A stretch of 43,705 nt of DNA from Hyphomonadaceae bacterium (GCA_021299265.1 JAJTGP010000007.1:1-43705), one strand, 5' to 3'. Positions 26,231 to 35,627 are shown, counted from the first letter of the stretch. Notes: generated by a model not told the origin, from the letters alone. Numbers and translations: made by a program.

Positions 26231-27097
26231 ATGTATCTGATCCTAGCCACTGGTCCGCGCGCCGCCATAGAAGGCGCTTCGAAACTCCTTGACGCACTGG
26301 GTGGCTTTGGGGCTGTCGGCTGGAGGGAGTTAGAGCGCCGGCAATATAAGCTGGAGGCCTATGCCTACTCGCTAGAAGGTGCTCAATTTGGCGTGGGTGC
26401 CCTGGCGCTTTCAGACCCCGATTTGGAAGCCCGTATCGCACCGCTCGAAGATGCGGACTGGGTGAAGATGTCGCTCGAAGGCCTGCCGCCTGTCCCAGCT
26501 GGCCGGTTCATGGTCGTTGGCAGCCATGACGTGGGCAAAGCGAAAAACGGCACGGTCGAAATCATCATTGATGCTGGCGAAGCCTTTGGTACAGGCCATC
26601 ATGGGACAACGTCGGGCTGCCTCTTGGCGCTAGACCGGCTGTTGACGCGCGGCAAGCGCCCGCAACGTGTGTTGGACGTGGGTACAGGCTCTGCCATTTT
26701 GGCGATTGGCGCTGCCAAGACCGGCAGCCGCGTGGTCGTGGGCACCGAGATTGACCCCCGCGCCAATTATATCGCAGGCCTCAATGCCAAGCTTAACCGT
26801 GTTGGCCCGAAGGTGCGCACCTATGTTGCCAATGGCGTGCGCCGCGCGCTGATCCGCTCGCAAGGCCCGTTTGATTTGGTGTTTGCCAATATCCTGATGA
26901 AGCCACTGGTGCGCTTGTCGCCAGACTTGGCCGGCATTGTGAAGCCAGGCGGTCGGATTGTGCTGTCAGGCCTCTTGACTCACCAAGAACCCGCCATTCG
27001 CCGCGCTTATGGTCAACGGGGTCTGGTGCTAGAGCATCGCTATCGGAAAGAGAATTGGTCGACCTTGACCTATCGCCGACCTTTGAAGGCCCAGTAA
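26231..27097 (+). CDS. prmA: ribosomal protein L11 methyltransferase (PrmA)
   Basis: Trimethylates ribosomal protein L11 with S-adenosylmethionine. The 288 residues have the N-terminal L11-recognition domain (to about 100) and a class I methyltransferase domain. AFGTGHHGTTSGCLLALDRL is the PrmA hallmark, VLDVGTGSAILAIGAAKTG the SAM motif I, and FANILMKPLVRLSPDL the catalytic-loop region. The GTG-S variant of GCGSG is seen. The ribosome binding site is weak. It is divergent from serS with about 130 bases between, rich in GC hairpins, and converges on an unknown gene 7 bases away. Confidence 0.93.
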   Translation: MYLILATGPRAAIEGASKLLDALGGFGAVGWRELERRQYKLEAYAYSLEGAQFGVGALALSDPDLEARIAPLEDADWVKMSLEGLPPVPAGRFMVVGSHDVGKAKNGTVEIIIDAGEAFGTGHHGTTSGCLLALDRLLTRGKRPQRVLDVGTGSAILAIGAAKTGSRVVVGTEIDPRANYIAGLNAKLNRVGPKVRTYVANGVRRALIRSQGPFDLVFANILMKPLVRLSPDLAGIVKPGGRIVLSGLLTHQEPAIRRAYGQRGLVLEHRYRKENWSTLTYRRPLKAQ

Positions 27098-27103
27098 GCG
27101 CGC

Positions 27104-28225
27104 TTACGCTCGGCGGCTCAAATCGTCATAGGTTGTCTCGGTCAGGCTAGTCAGGAATTCGGTCAGCATTTCGTGGAATTCTGAAGCCTGCATGTGTAGG
27201 CGGTTCGGGTTCGGGAAGCGATAGTCCCAAAAGCTGGTGATGTGGCTCATCACGCCCATGCTATGACCCAGCTCGATAAACAGACGCGGCGCTTCCAGCA
27301 AGAACTTCCGGAATGCAGCCGCATTGCCATGTTCGACCAGATCGTTGAAGGCGTCATCATAGAGACCCAAAATGGCGACGCAGCCGCGTGCGGCCTTTTG
27401 AATCGCCTTCTTCAACGCGGCGCGCTGGTTTGTAATGGTGGTATCCAGCGTCTTATCCATCGCGCCTTCCAGAGAAACGCGGTCTAGCGCTACTGAAAGA
27501 GACTTTAGCTTGGTCATGCTGCCGTTGAATTGCCATTTGAAATACAAAAAGCCCTTCCAACTGAAGATACTATCCTCAAACTGCTGACCATCGAGTCCCA
27601 AGGTGACGCGCAAAGGATCTAAGCGCGATTCCGAGTCCTTTGTCAGAATTGCGTCCACCATCCGCTTGATGCTATGGCTCATCTGATTGTTTGTGCCACC
27701 AAAAGCCAGCGTGATTAATTGGCGGATTTGTTCGCCTGCAAAACTGCGCATCCGCTCAATATCGGCGGTCGACATGGCAAAATAACAATCGGCTGGCGCA
27801 AAATTATGGCGCGTCAACGTCTCTTTGAGCAGAAATGGGTCCAGCGATGGTAACTTGGCCAAAACGCCCAACAGCCTGAAGTCTTCCTCCATATCGCCCT
27901 GTTCGCCACCCAGCATTTCAATCAGCGTCGCTTGATAGCCCGATTGTCCAATCAGGATGGATTGGCCACCGGCACGCAGGGTTTTCTTATCAAAAGGAAA
28001 AATGATTTTGGTCGCAACCGGACTAGAGCGCGGCATCAAATAGGTCTCATCCGACCGAAGCCGGTGTTTGACAAAAATGGCGCGGTTCAGGGTTGGGTCT
28101 TGAAAGAATGGATGACGAGCATATTCATCCTCTTCATGATTTTGCTCATACACTTGGAATAGATTGAGCACGCGGCTGGTCGATGCCGTCCGATATAGGG
28201 CTTCAAGACTTCGGAGACCGCGCAT
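27104..28225 (-). CDS. unknown 373-residue cytosolic protein
   Basis: Not recognised. The protein has no signal peptide and no membrane helix. It is mixed alpha/beta, with charged helices in the second half (KLKSLSVALDRVSLEGAM, RAALKKAIQKAARGC). The start is MRGLRSLEALYRTAS, preceded by GGGAGGA about 12 bases upstream, which supports a real gene. Length, even codon bias and absence of frameshifts indicate an expressed conserved gene. An N-terminal domain (about 20-115) and a larger helical domain (about 130-370) can be guessed. It is divergent from the aminopeptidase gene. Confidence 0.8.
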   Translation of the reverse strand: MRGLRSLEALYRTASTSRVLNLFQVYEQNHEEDEYARHPFFQDPTLNRAIFVKHRLRSDETYLMPRSSPVATKIIFPFDKKTLRAGGQSILIGQSGYQATLIEMLGGEQGDMEEDFRLLGVLAKLPSLDPFLLKETLTRHNFAPADCYFAMSTADIERMRSFAGEQIRQLITLAFGGTNNQMSHSIKRMVDAILTKDSESRLDPLRVTLGLDGQQFEDSIFSWKGFLYFKWQFNGSMTKLKSLSVALDRVSLEGAMDKTLDTTITNQRAALKKAIQKAARGCVAILGLYDDAFNDLVEHGNAAAFRKFLLEAPRLFIELGHSMGVMSHITSFWDYRFPNPNRLHMQASEFHEMLTEFLTSLTETTYDDLSRRA

Positions 28226-28386
28226 GTACTTTCAGAGTCCTCCCAGTCTTTGCATACTTCTGCTTGCCAAAACTTGGACCAGCTAAAGACTAGATCGGTG
28301 TATCTAACTCAATGGATGCAAACAAATTGTGAATCCGTCAGCACCATTGCCTTGCGCGAATTCGGCCATGCCTTTAGGCTCTGCGC

Positions 28387-30198
28387 ATGTTTCAGACTTA
28401 TGACGTGCGCGGTGGCGCAGACCAAGGCCGCAAGGCACTCCCCTTAATCCGCGCTCAGCTGGAGCAATTGGGCCTTGATGGCCTGTTTGTGCCCCATGAG
28501 GACGAGTGGCAGAATGAGTATTTGCCCGATTGTGCCGAGCGTTTAGCTTGGGCGACAGGCTTTACCGGCTCTGCAGGCGCCGCCATTATCCTGCGCGATA
28601 AGGCCTACTTGTTTTCCGACGGGCGCTACACCCAGCAGGCGCTGAGTCAAACCGCACCCGAATTGTTTGAACAACGCGATCTCGTCGAACAAGGGCCGGC
28701 CGTTTGGCTCAAGGCAGAAGCACCTGCTGGCGCTAAAATCGGCTATGATCCCCGTCTCGTCCCGCCTGATGCCTTGGCGCGCCTGAAAGAATCGGCTGCT
28801 CAAGCGGGCGTTGACTTGGTCGCCGTCGGGGTCAATCCGATTGACCAAGCTTGGCAGGACCGCCCTTCTGAACCCAGCGCTGAAATCGTCCCCCATCCGG
28901 AAACTTTCTCGGGCGAGAGCAGCGCGTCGAAGCGCTCGCGCATTGGTGAAAAATTGTCTGGCGATGGCATTGAGGCCAGTGTCCTCACATCGCCTGCAGC
29001 ACTGGCTTGGTTGTTCAATATTCGCGGCAAAGACGTCACCCGCACGCCTTTGGCCTTAGGTAGCGCAATCCTGAACAAGGATGGCACGGCACAATTGTTT
29101 GTGAAGCCTGAAAAGGTGACGCCAGAACTACGCGGCTTCTTGGGCAATGAAGTATCCATCAGTGCAGAGCCTGATTTCGTCGAAGCGCTCAAACACACCA
29201 GTGGCAAGCGCGTTTTGGTCGACCCCAGCCTGTCGTCGGCCCATGTGTTTGATGCCCTGCATGCAGCCGGGGCTCAAATTGTTCGCGGGCAAGACCCTAC
29301 CCTTCTACCACGCTCCCTAAAGAATGCCGTGGAGATCGCTGGAACCAAGCGTGCCCATGCGCGTGACGGGGTTGCATTGGCCAATTTCCTGCATTGGTTT
29401 GACGTCGAAGCGCCCAAGGGCAAGCTGACAGAGATCGACATCTGCAAGGCCATCGAAGGCTTCCGCTTGGCGACGGGCGCTTTGCAGGATTTGTCGTTTG
29501 ACTCCATTTCCGGCGCTGGTCCCAACGGGGCTTTCCCGCATTATCGCGTGACGGTCGAAAGCAACCGCAAAGTCGATCAGGATAATTTGTTCCTGCTCGA
29601 TTCCGGTGGCCAATATCTTGATGGCACCACAGACGTCACCCGCACCGTGGCGGTCGGCACGCCAAGTGCTGAGATGAAAGACCGCTTCACCCGCGTTCTG
29701 AAGGGCCATATCGCTTTGTCGCGGGTGCGCTTCCCGAAAGGTACCACGGGTTCTGCGCTCGATGCGTTGGCGCGCATGAGCTTGTGGGAAGGCGGCTTTG
29801 ATTATGACCATGGCACCGGCCATGGCGTCGGCTCTTATCTCGGCGTCCATGAAGGCCCGCACCGCATCGCGAAAGTGCCCAATCATGTGGCGCTGGAACC
29901 CGGCATGATCGTCTCAAACGAGCCCGGTTTCTATAAGATAGACGGCTACGGCATTCGCACCGAAAACCTGCAATATGTGACGCCCGCCACCCCGATTGAG
30001 GGCGGAGAGCGGCCGATGTTGGGCTTTGAGACGCTAACACTGGCTCCGATTGATCGCCGCTTGATCGTGGTCGAGATGTTGACCGAGGCAGAACGGGTTT
30101 GGCTGAACCAGTATCACGCCAAAGTTCTGGCAGAGATTGGCCCACGCGTGGAAGCTGATGTGCGGACTTGGCTCGAAGCGGCAACTGCACCGCTTTAG
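28387..30198 (+). CDS. aminopeptidase P family (M24B) Xaa-Pro peptidase
   Basis: Removes N-terminal residues before proline, in the cytosol. The 603 residues match the long three-domain form (two creatinase-like N-terminal domains, then the pita-bread domain). The metal-binding set is complete: aspartates in LLDSGGQYLDGTTDVTRT, histidine in GHGVGSYLGVHEGP, and glutamates in SNEPGFYK and in GIRTENL. FTGSAGAAIILRDKAYLFSD is the conserved N-terminal domain strand. The gene begins at ATG 28387. The upstream 160 bases are shared with the divergent unknown gene. Confidence 0.95.
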   Translation: MFQTYDVRGGADQGRKALPLIRAQLEQLGLDGLFVPHEDEWQNEYLPDCAERLAWATGFTGSAGAAIILRDKAYLFSDGRYTQQALSQTAPELFEQRDLVEQGPAVWLKAEAPAGAKIGYDPRLVPPDALARLKESAAQAGVDLVAVGVNPIDQAWQDRPSEPSAEIVPHPETFSGESSASKRSRIGEKLSGDGIEASVLTSPAALAWLFNIRGKDVTRTPLALGSAILNKDGTAQLFVKPEKVTPELRGFLGNEVSISAEPDFVEALKHTSGKRVLVDPSLSSAHVFDALHAAGAQIVRGQDPTLLPRSLKNAVEIAGTKRAHARDGVALANFLHWFDVEAPKGKLTEIDICKAIEGFRLATGALQDLSFDSISGAGPNGAFPHYRVTVESNRKVDQDNLFLLDSGGQYLDGTTDVTRTVAVGTPSAEMKDRFTRVLKGHIALSRVRFPKGTTGSALDALARMSLWEGGFDYDHGTGHGVGSYLGVHEGPHRIAKVPNHVALEPGMIVSNEPGFYKIDGYGIRTENLQYVTPATPIEGGERPMLGFETLTLAPIDRRLIVVEMLTEAERVWLNQYHAKVLAEIGPRVEADVRTWLEAATAPL

Positions 30199-30254
30199 CG
30201 CTTTATCGCCTTTAGTCCATTGACCTCAAAGGTTGGCTGACCCATCAAAGAAGG

Positions 30255-31529
30255 GTGAGCCAATCTTTAGCCCCCTTCAAGCATGTTTCTTTCGCCCGCT
30301 ATTGGTGCGCCCGTGTCTTTTGGACCTTGGGCACGCAAATCCAGATCACGGCGATGGGTTGGCAGGTCTATGACATTGCGCGAGCACGTGGCGACACGAT
30401 TGAAGAAGGTGCTTTTCTGCTGGGCCTGATTGGTCTGTCGCAATTTGTACCCTTATTGATCCTATCCTTGTTTGGTGGCCAAGCAGCCGACCGGTTTGAT
30501 CGCCGCCTGATCATTCTAGTCTGTATCGCACTGAAAGTTGCGATTGCGGGTGCCTTGGTGGCGGCTTCAGGCTTTGCGCCGTCGGCCTTGATCGCCGCCA
30601 TTTTTGCGGTCGCTATGGTGACCGGCATGTTGAACGCCTTTTTGCCCGCAGCCAGCTCTGCCATGGTGTCCAACCTCGTACCGCGCGATCAGCTGCCCCA
30701 AGCCATTGCTTTAATGTCGTTAAGCTTTCAAGGCGGGTCCGTTCTCGGCCCCGCTCTGGGCGGCCTCTTGTTCCACTTCGGTGCCAATGTGCCCTATAGC
30801 GCAGCCTTGGGACTGTTTATCTGTGGCTGGATTCTGGCCTTTTGGACCAAGGCCCCGCCGCAAGAAAAAGTCGAAAGCGGGCGCACCTTTGCGATGATCA
30901 AAGAGGGCCTGATTTATGTGCGCGACAATAAGATTGTTTTAGGCGCGCTCAGCCTCGATCTCGCCGTTGTGCTATTGGCCGGGGCGACCGCCCTCCTCCC
31001 CGTTTTTGCGCGCGATATCCTCCATGCTGGCCCCACCGCCCTTGGGGCCTTGCGCTCTGCTGGGGCTATTGGGGCAGGTGTGGTCTCCATCTTTCTCGCT
31101 ATCAAGCCGATTGAGCGCAATGTCGGACGATGGATGTTTGGTGCGGTCTTTGTGTTTGGACTGGCGACCTTGGGCTTTGGCCTGTCGACCACTTTGTGGG
31201 TTTCGGTTGCCTGCTTGGCGATTGCAGGCGCAGCCGACATGATTTCGGTTTATGTGCGTTCTTCGCTGGTGCAATTGGCAACCCCAGACGCAATGCGCGG
31301 GCGGGTGTCGGCGATCAGTTTTGTCTTCATCTCAGCATCCAATGAAATGGGCGAGTTCCAATCCGGTGTTGCCGCCCGCCTGCTCGGCCCCGTCACCGCC
31401 GTTGTGGCGGGCGGCATTGGCGCGGTTATGATCGCGGGGGCTTGGATGCGCTTGTTCAAGCCCTTGGCCGAGGCCAACCGCTTTGAAGATGCAGCGCCCG
31501 AAAATCAGGCCTCGACCAAAGCGTCTTGA
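30255..31529 (+). CDS. MFS transporter (EntS-like group)
   Basis: A 424-residue integral membrane protein with about 12 helices. The loop between helices 2 and 3 reads GGQAADRFDRR, the MFS motif A. It matches the MFS_3/EntS branch of drug or siderophore exporters in length and in its opening FARYWCARVFWTLGTQIQIT. The start is GTG, with AAGAAGG directly before it, a very short spacing, and no ATG in frame nearby. It lies 56 bases after the aminopeptidase gene. Substrate unknown; no siderophore genes are nearby. Confidence 0.88.
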   Translation: MSQSLAPFKHVSFARYWCARVFWTLGTQIQITAMGWQVYDIARARGDTIEEGAFLLGLIGLSQFVPLLILSLFGGQAADRFDRRLIILVCIALKVAIAGALVAASGFAPSALIAAIFAVAMVTGMLNAFLPAASSAMVSNLVPRDQLPQAIALMSLSFQGGSVLGPALGGLLFHFGANVPYSAALGLFICGWILAFWTKAPPQEKVESGRTFAMIKEGLIYVRDNKIVLGALSLDLAVVLLAGATALLPVFARDILHAGPTALGALRSAGAIGAGVVSIFLAIKPIERNVGRWMFGAVFVFGLATLGFGLSTTLWVSVACLAIAGAADMISVYVRSSLVQLATPDAMRGRVSAISFVFISASNEMGEFQSGVAARLLGPVTAVVAGGIGAVMIAGAWMRLFKPLAEANRFEDAAPENQASTKAS

Positions 31530-31571
31530 CCCTGCTAATCTCAAACAAACATAAGACTAGGGAGCACGACC

Positions 31572-32489
31572 ATGGGCGTTTTAGACGGTAAAGTCATTCT
31601 GATTACAGGTGGTGGCAATGGCATTGGCCGCGAGTGCGCGCTGCAAGCCGCTGCTGCTGGCGCCAAGATTGTCGTCAATGATTTGGGCGGCTCGGTTACA
31701 GGCGGGGATGAAGGCTCGGTCGGGCCTGCACAAGCGGTTGCCGATGAGATCAAGGCAGCTGGCGGGCAAGCCGTTGCCAATTCAGACTCCGTGACCGATT
31801 TTGCCGCCGTCAAAGGCATGATTGAGCAAGCCAAGGATGAGTTTGGTGGCCTTCATGCCATTATCAATCCAGCCGGCATCTTGCGCGATGGCATGTTCCA
31901 CAAAATGTCTGAACCCGATTGGGATGCCGTGATCGATGTGCATTTGCGCGGCGCTTATAACGTCACCCGCGCCAGCGTGGAATTGTTCCGCGAGCAACAA
32001 GACGGGGCCTATGTCCTGTTTACCTCCACCTCCGGCATTATCGGCAATATTGGCCAAGCCAATTATGCCGCCGCCAAAATGGGTGTAGCGGGCTTGTCGC
32101 GCATCATCGCGATGGAAGGGGCGTTGAAAAACGTGCGCTCCAACGTTATCGCGCCCTTTGCTTGGACCCGTATGATCGCCACCATCCCCGTGAAGGATGA
32201 AGCCAGCGCCCAGCGGGTGGAACGGATCCGCACCCGGATGCGCGCCGATCAGGTCGCCACCTTCGCAGTCAGCCTGTGTTCAGCTGCCGCCAGTCATGTA
32301 ACAGGTCAAATATTCGGCGTACGTGGCAATGAAGTGGTCGTCTTTGACCAACCAAGGCCAGTCCGCTCGGTATCGAGGATTGACGGATGGACACCAGAGA
32401 CATTGATCGAACATGGACTGCCCGCTTTGAAAGGTGGATTCATGGGACTGGAAGCAACAGCCGGGGTCTTCACCTGGGATCCAGTCTAA
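31572..32489 (+). CDS. short-chain dehydrogenase/reductase
   Basis: A 305-residue SDR with the NAD-binding motif TGGGNGIG near residue 13 and VVNDLGGSVTGGDEG, an insertion seen in the 17-beta-HSD4/multifunctional enzyme type 2 branch. The catalytic serine lies in FTSTSG and the tyrosine and lysine in YAAAK (about 158-162). The usual NNAG motif is NPAG. These features suggest a hydroxyacyl-CoA or steroid-type dehydrogenase. AGGGAG (31558-31563) precedes the ATG well. The 3' end may overlap the start of the META-domain gene by up to 103 bases. Exact substrate is unknown. Confidence 0.9.
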   Translation: MGVLDGKVILITGGGNGIGRECALQAAAAGAKIVVNDLGGSVTGGDEGSVGPAQAVADEIKAAGGQAVANSDSVTDFAAVKGMIEQAKDEFGGLHAIINPAGILRDGMFHKMSEPDWDAVIDVHLRGAYNVTRASVELFREQQDGAYVLFTSTSGIIGNIGQANYAAAKMGVAGLSRIIAMEGALKNVRSNVIAPFAWTRMIATIPVKDEASAQRVERIRTRMRADQVATFAVSLCSAAASHVTGQIFGVRGNEVVVFDQPRPVRSVSRIDGWTPETLIEHGLPALKGGFMGLEATAGVFTWDPV

Positions 32490-33301
32490 GAAAGTCTGGC
32501 CTCGCGCTCGCCGTGTGCGGGCTGGCCGCATTTGCCGCCAGCCCAGCGCTGAGCCATGGCGTACATGCGCCCTCAAAGGGGGCACCTAAGCCTGTTTTGG
32601 TGCTGGAGGGCGAGTTTGTGGCGACGGAACTCAATGGTCGCCCGCTCAGCCGAAGCGGTGACGCGCCCAAAGCGACTTTGGTTTTTATGCCCCAAGATGG
32701 CGTCAGCGGCTCAACCGGCTGCAATCGACTGAATGGCAGGCTGGTAAGGTCGGGCGCAGGCACCACGCGCTTTGGTCCGCTTGCCCTCACCAAAATGGCC
32801 TGTACAGGCCCAGCAGGCGCTTTAGAGCGCCAGATGCTGGTGGTTCTGCGCGCCACCAATCAGATCAGCAAATTTGGCAGCGAAGTGCGTTTGCTATCGG
32901 CCAATGGTCGCGTGCTTGCGCGCCTACAAGCCATCAGCGCGCGCGCCGAGACGGGCACAAGCCTTTACGGAAAATCCTGGACCTTGGTCCGCTTGAATGG
33001 TCAGGCTCTCGACCCGCAAAGCCTCAGGCCGCAGGTGACGTTTGAGAGCAATCGCATCAGCGGCTCAACCGGGTGCAACCAGTTCTCCGGCATCCACCAG
33101 CGCGCGGCGGGCAAGTCCCGCTTCCTGAATATGATGCAGACCGAGCGGGCATGTTTGGCCGCGATCGGCGACCCCATGGCGACTGAAGCCGCCTTTATGG
33201 AAGCCCTAAGTCAAGTCGATGAGATCAGTTTGACGACAAATCAGATGATCTTGAAGTCCAGTAAGTCGCCAGATGTGCTGATCTTTGAAGCGGGCAATTA
33301 A
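32387..33301 (+). CDS. double META-domain exported protein (HslJ-like)
   Basis: Two META domains in tandem, at about residues 70-180 and 190-300, each with the GSTGCN motif and a partner cysteine (TKMAC, ERAC). HslJ-type META domains are linked to heat-shock and antibiotic tolerance in E. coli, but their chemistry is unclear. A signal peptide sits at about residues 35-56 (RKSGLALAVCGLAAFAASPA) rather than at the very start. The true initiation site is therefore uncertain: ATG 32387 overlaps the SDR gene by 103 bases, and no good start lies just before the signal. The stop overlaps the convergent LysR stop by 4 bp. Confidence 0.78.
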   Translation: MDTRDIDRTWTARFERWIHGTGSNSRGLHLGSSLRKSGLALAVCGLAAFAASPALSHGVHAPSKGAPKPVLVLEGEFVATELNGRPLSRSGDAPKATLVFMPQDGVSGSTGCNRLNGRLVRSGAGTTRFGPLALTKMACTGPAGALERQMLVVLRATNQISKFGSEVRLLSANGRVLARLQAISARAETGTSLYGKSWTLVRLNGQALDPQSLRPQVTFESNRISGSTGCNQFSGIHQRAAGKSRFLNMMQTERACLAAIGDPMATEAAFMEALSQVDEISLTTNQMILKSSKSPDVLIFEAGN

Positions 33302-34209
33302 ACATGCCAAGGCGGGGTCCGTCCGCCAAATTTCTTGACCATAAAGTCCGCGAAGACTTCCAAACGCTTTGGCTTACCCCTGCCCGGCGGGCTTAACAGG
33401 TGCAGCGTCAATTCGGGGGAGCGCCAGTCTTCCAACGCGCGTTCCAGCCTGCCTGCACGCAAATCTTCACAGACCAAAAAGTCGGGCAGATAGGCAACGC
33501 CGAGCCCCTCGCGAAGGGCTGGCATTTCAATCTCGCCGCCATTGATGGTGATGGGGCCTTGAACCCGCACGCGCAGGTCGTTGCCCTCCCCATCTATATA
33601 GCGCCACAGCGAGTGGTTGGGCGTATTGGTGTAGCGAAAGCAGCAATGCATGGCGAGGTCTTCGGGCCTGCGCGGCTTACCCCGTTCTTGCCAATAGGCG
33701 GGGGCCGCCACCGTCAACAGGCGCACTGGCGCGAGTTTACGCGCCAGAAAACTAGAATCCGGCATCGTGCCGATGCGGATCGCCACATCAAAATTATCCG
33801 CCACCATATCGACGGTGCGCTCGTCCACGCCAAACTCAAGGCTGATTTCGGGATAGGCGCGGATGAATTCCGGCAAGAGGTCGGCCAGCCACAGGCGCGC
33901 AAAGGCTTGTGGCGCAGCAATTTTCAGATTGCCACGCGGCACCTCACGGGTTTCGCGGGCTTCGTCCGCTAAGGCAGCAGCCTCTTCCATGATGCGCTGC
34001 GCCCGGGCATAGGCGCGCTGGCCCGCATCGGTAAGCGAAAACAGGCGTGTGGTGCGGGCAAACAGCAAAACGCCCAGCTTTTGCTCCAGCTCTGCAATTT
34101 GCTTGGACACGGTTGCTTTAGACAAATTGAGATCGCGCGCCGCAGCGGTCACACTGGCGCGCTCGGCGACTTTGGCAAAGGTCGTCAAGAGATCTAAATC
34201 CAAGCTCAT
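33298..34209 (-). CDS. LysR-family transcriptional regulator
   Basis: A 303-residue LysR protein. The winged helix-turn-helix is at residues 3-60: LLTTFAKVAERASVTAAARD then LNLSKATVSKQIAELEQKLG. A substrate-binding domain follows (NLKIAAPQAFARLWLADLLP). I chose the start at 34209 because MSLDLDLLTTF is the natural beginning and because the longer frame from 34245 runs through a palindrome. It is divergent from a flavodoxin-pirin pair and so probably controls them, likely in response to quinones or other electrophiles. That role is inferred from context. Confidence 0.9.
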   Translation of the reverse strand: MSLDLDLLTTFAKVAERASVTAAARDLNLSKATVSKQIAELEQKLGVLLFARTTRLFSLTDAGQRAYARAQRIMEEAAALADEARETREVPRGNLKIAAPQAFARLWLADLLPEFIRAYPEISLEFGVDERTVDMVADNFDVAIRIGTMPDSSFLARKLAPVRLLTVAAPAYWQERGKPRRPEDLAMHCCFRYTNTPNHSLWRYIDGEGNDLRVRVQGPITINGGEIEMPALREGLGVAYLPDFLVCEDLRAGRLERALEDWRSPELTLHLLSPPGRGKPKRLEVFADFMVKKFGGRTPPWHV

Positions 34210-34237
34210 GCGCGCCACCGATCGCTGATACAAATCA

Positions 34238-34254
34238 CGAAACAATCGGTTTCG
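34238..34254. promoter_or_regulatory. LysR-type operator candidate
   Basis: An inverted repeat CGAAAC-AATCG-GTTTCG lies in the divergent region between the LysR gene and the flavodoxin gene, 29 bases upstream of the LysR start. Its size and place fit a LysR recognition site. T-rich sequence follows it. Confidence 0.5.
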
Positions 34255-34349
34255 TTTTTCCCTAGTATTCGAACAATCTGCTTTCGTCCATAAGGCGTTT
34301 CAACATCTGTCGCATCTCTGGCGGCGGATACGAGAAAAGGTCTCCTCCC

Positions 34350-34925
34350 ATGACGAAAATCGCAATCATCTATCACTCCGGTTATGGCCATACTGCTGTC
34401 GTCGCAGAACATGTCGCCAAAGGCGTGACCGAGGCAGGCGGGGAAGCCGCCTTGTTAAAGATCGACTCTGCCGCACAGGATTTCAGCGCGATTTTGGACG
34501 AAGCCACCACGGCAGATGCCATCATCTTCGGTGCCCCCACTTATATGGGCGATATCTCTGCGCCGTTGAAAGCTTTCTTTGAAGCCAGCTCCAAAGTCTG
34601 GCTCACTTTAGGCTGGAAAGACAAGGTGGCCGGCGGCTTCACCAATTCCTTGAGCTTTGCCGGTGATAAGGGCAATTCCTTAAACTCCATCCTGACTTTG
34701 GCCATGCAACAAGGCATGATCTGGGTTGGCACGGGCCTCGCACCTGGTGCACACAGCAATAGCGATGCAGCCCCTGACGTGGTCAATCGTTTAGGCTATT
34801 ATGTCGGCGTAGCCACCCAGTCCGACAATGCGGCGCCCGACATCACCCCGCCTCCCGGCGACCGCGAATTTGCCCGCCTTTATGGCGTCCGCATCACGGA
34901 AATGACGAAGAAAATGAAAGGTTAA
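34350..34925 (+). CDS. flavodoxin-fold NAD(P)H quinone oxidoreductase (WrbA-like)
   Basis: A 191-residue flavoprotein-type protein. It starts IAIIYHSGYGHTAVVAEHVA, the FMN phosphate-binding loop, followed by FGAPTYMGDISAPLKAFFE and KVAGGFTNSLSFAGDKG, typical of the WrbA/NADPH-dependent FMN reductase branch. Such enzymes reduce quinones by two electrons and limit redox cycling. The gene is divergent from a LysR regulator and 3 bases before a pirin gene, so the trio looks like an electrophile or quinone response unit. Confidence 0.88.
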   Translation: MTKIAIIYHSGYGHTAVVAEHVAKGVTEAGGEAALLKIDSAAQDFSAILDEATTADAIIFGAPTYMGDISAPLKAFFEASSKVWLTLGWKDKVAGGFTNSLSFAGDKGNSLNSILTLAMQQGMIWVGTGLAPGAHSNSDAAPDVVNRLGYYVGVATQSDNAAPDITPPPGDREFARLYGVRITEMTKKMKG

Positions 34926-34928
34926 GCC

Positions 34929-35627
34929 ATGATTGAGAAACGCGAATTCAACAGTCTGGGCCGCTTCAAAAATAGCTGGCTCAATGCCCGCCACCACTTC
35001 TCCTTCGGCCATTATCATGACCCAAAGCGCACGCAATGGGGTACGATCCGGGTGTGGAATGATGACGAAATTGCCCCCGGCACTGGCTTTGACCCCCATG
35101 GTCATGCGGACATGGAAATCATCACCTATGTGCGCGAAGGGGCGATCACCCATAAGGACAGCTTGGGTAATGTGGGCCGCACCGAAGCGGGCGACGTTCA
35201 GGTTATGAGTGCAGGCACCGGTATCACCCATGCTGAATATAACATGGAAGATGAAAAAACGACGCTCTATCAAATCTGGATCTTGCCAGAGAGCGCCGGT
35301 GTCGCCCCCTCTTGGGGTGCAGCGAAATTCCCCAAGGATGATCGTTCTGGGCAATTCGTGACCCTCGCCTCCGGCTTTGCCGAAGATGAAGGCGCGTTGC
35401 ACATTCGACAAAAGGCCCGCGTCTTGGGCGCGACTTTGAAGGCTGGCGAAAGCGTCACCTATGACCTGGCTGCTGGCCGTCATGCCTATCTGGCAGCGGC
35501 CAAAGGCGTCGTCGAACTCAATGGCATCGACCTGTATGAGCGCGATGCCGCCGCCATCAAAGACGAACCCCAATTGACCATTAAGGCGGTTGTCGACGCC
35601 GAACTGGTATTGGTGGACGCACCTTAA
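34929..35627 (+). CDS. pirin family protein (YhaK-like bicupin)
   Basis: A 232-residue bicupin of the pirin family. The N-terminal cupin carries the metal motif FDPHGHADMEIITYV with two histidines, followed by a further histidine and glutamate in SAGTGITHAEYN. The C-terminal cupin lacks ligands, as is usual. Bacterial pirins can act as quercetin dioxygenases or redox sensors; no substrate is shown by the sequence. It follows the flavodoxin gene by 3 bases and belongs to the same operon. Confidence 0.92.
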   Translation: MIEKREFNSLGRFKNSWLNARHHFSFGHYHDPKRTQWGTIRVWNDDEIAPGTGFDPHGHADMEIITYVREGAITHKDSLGNVGRTEAGDVQVMSAGTGITHAEYNMEDEKTTLYQIWILPESAGVAPSWGAAKFPKDDRSGQFVTLASGFAEDEGALHIRQKARVLGATLKAGESVTYDLAAGRHAYLAAAKGVVELNGIDLYERDAAAIKDEPQLTIKAVVDAELVLVDAP

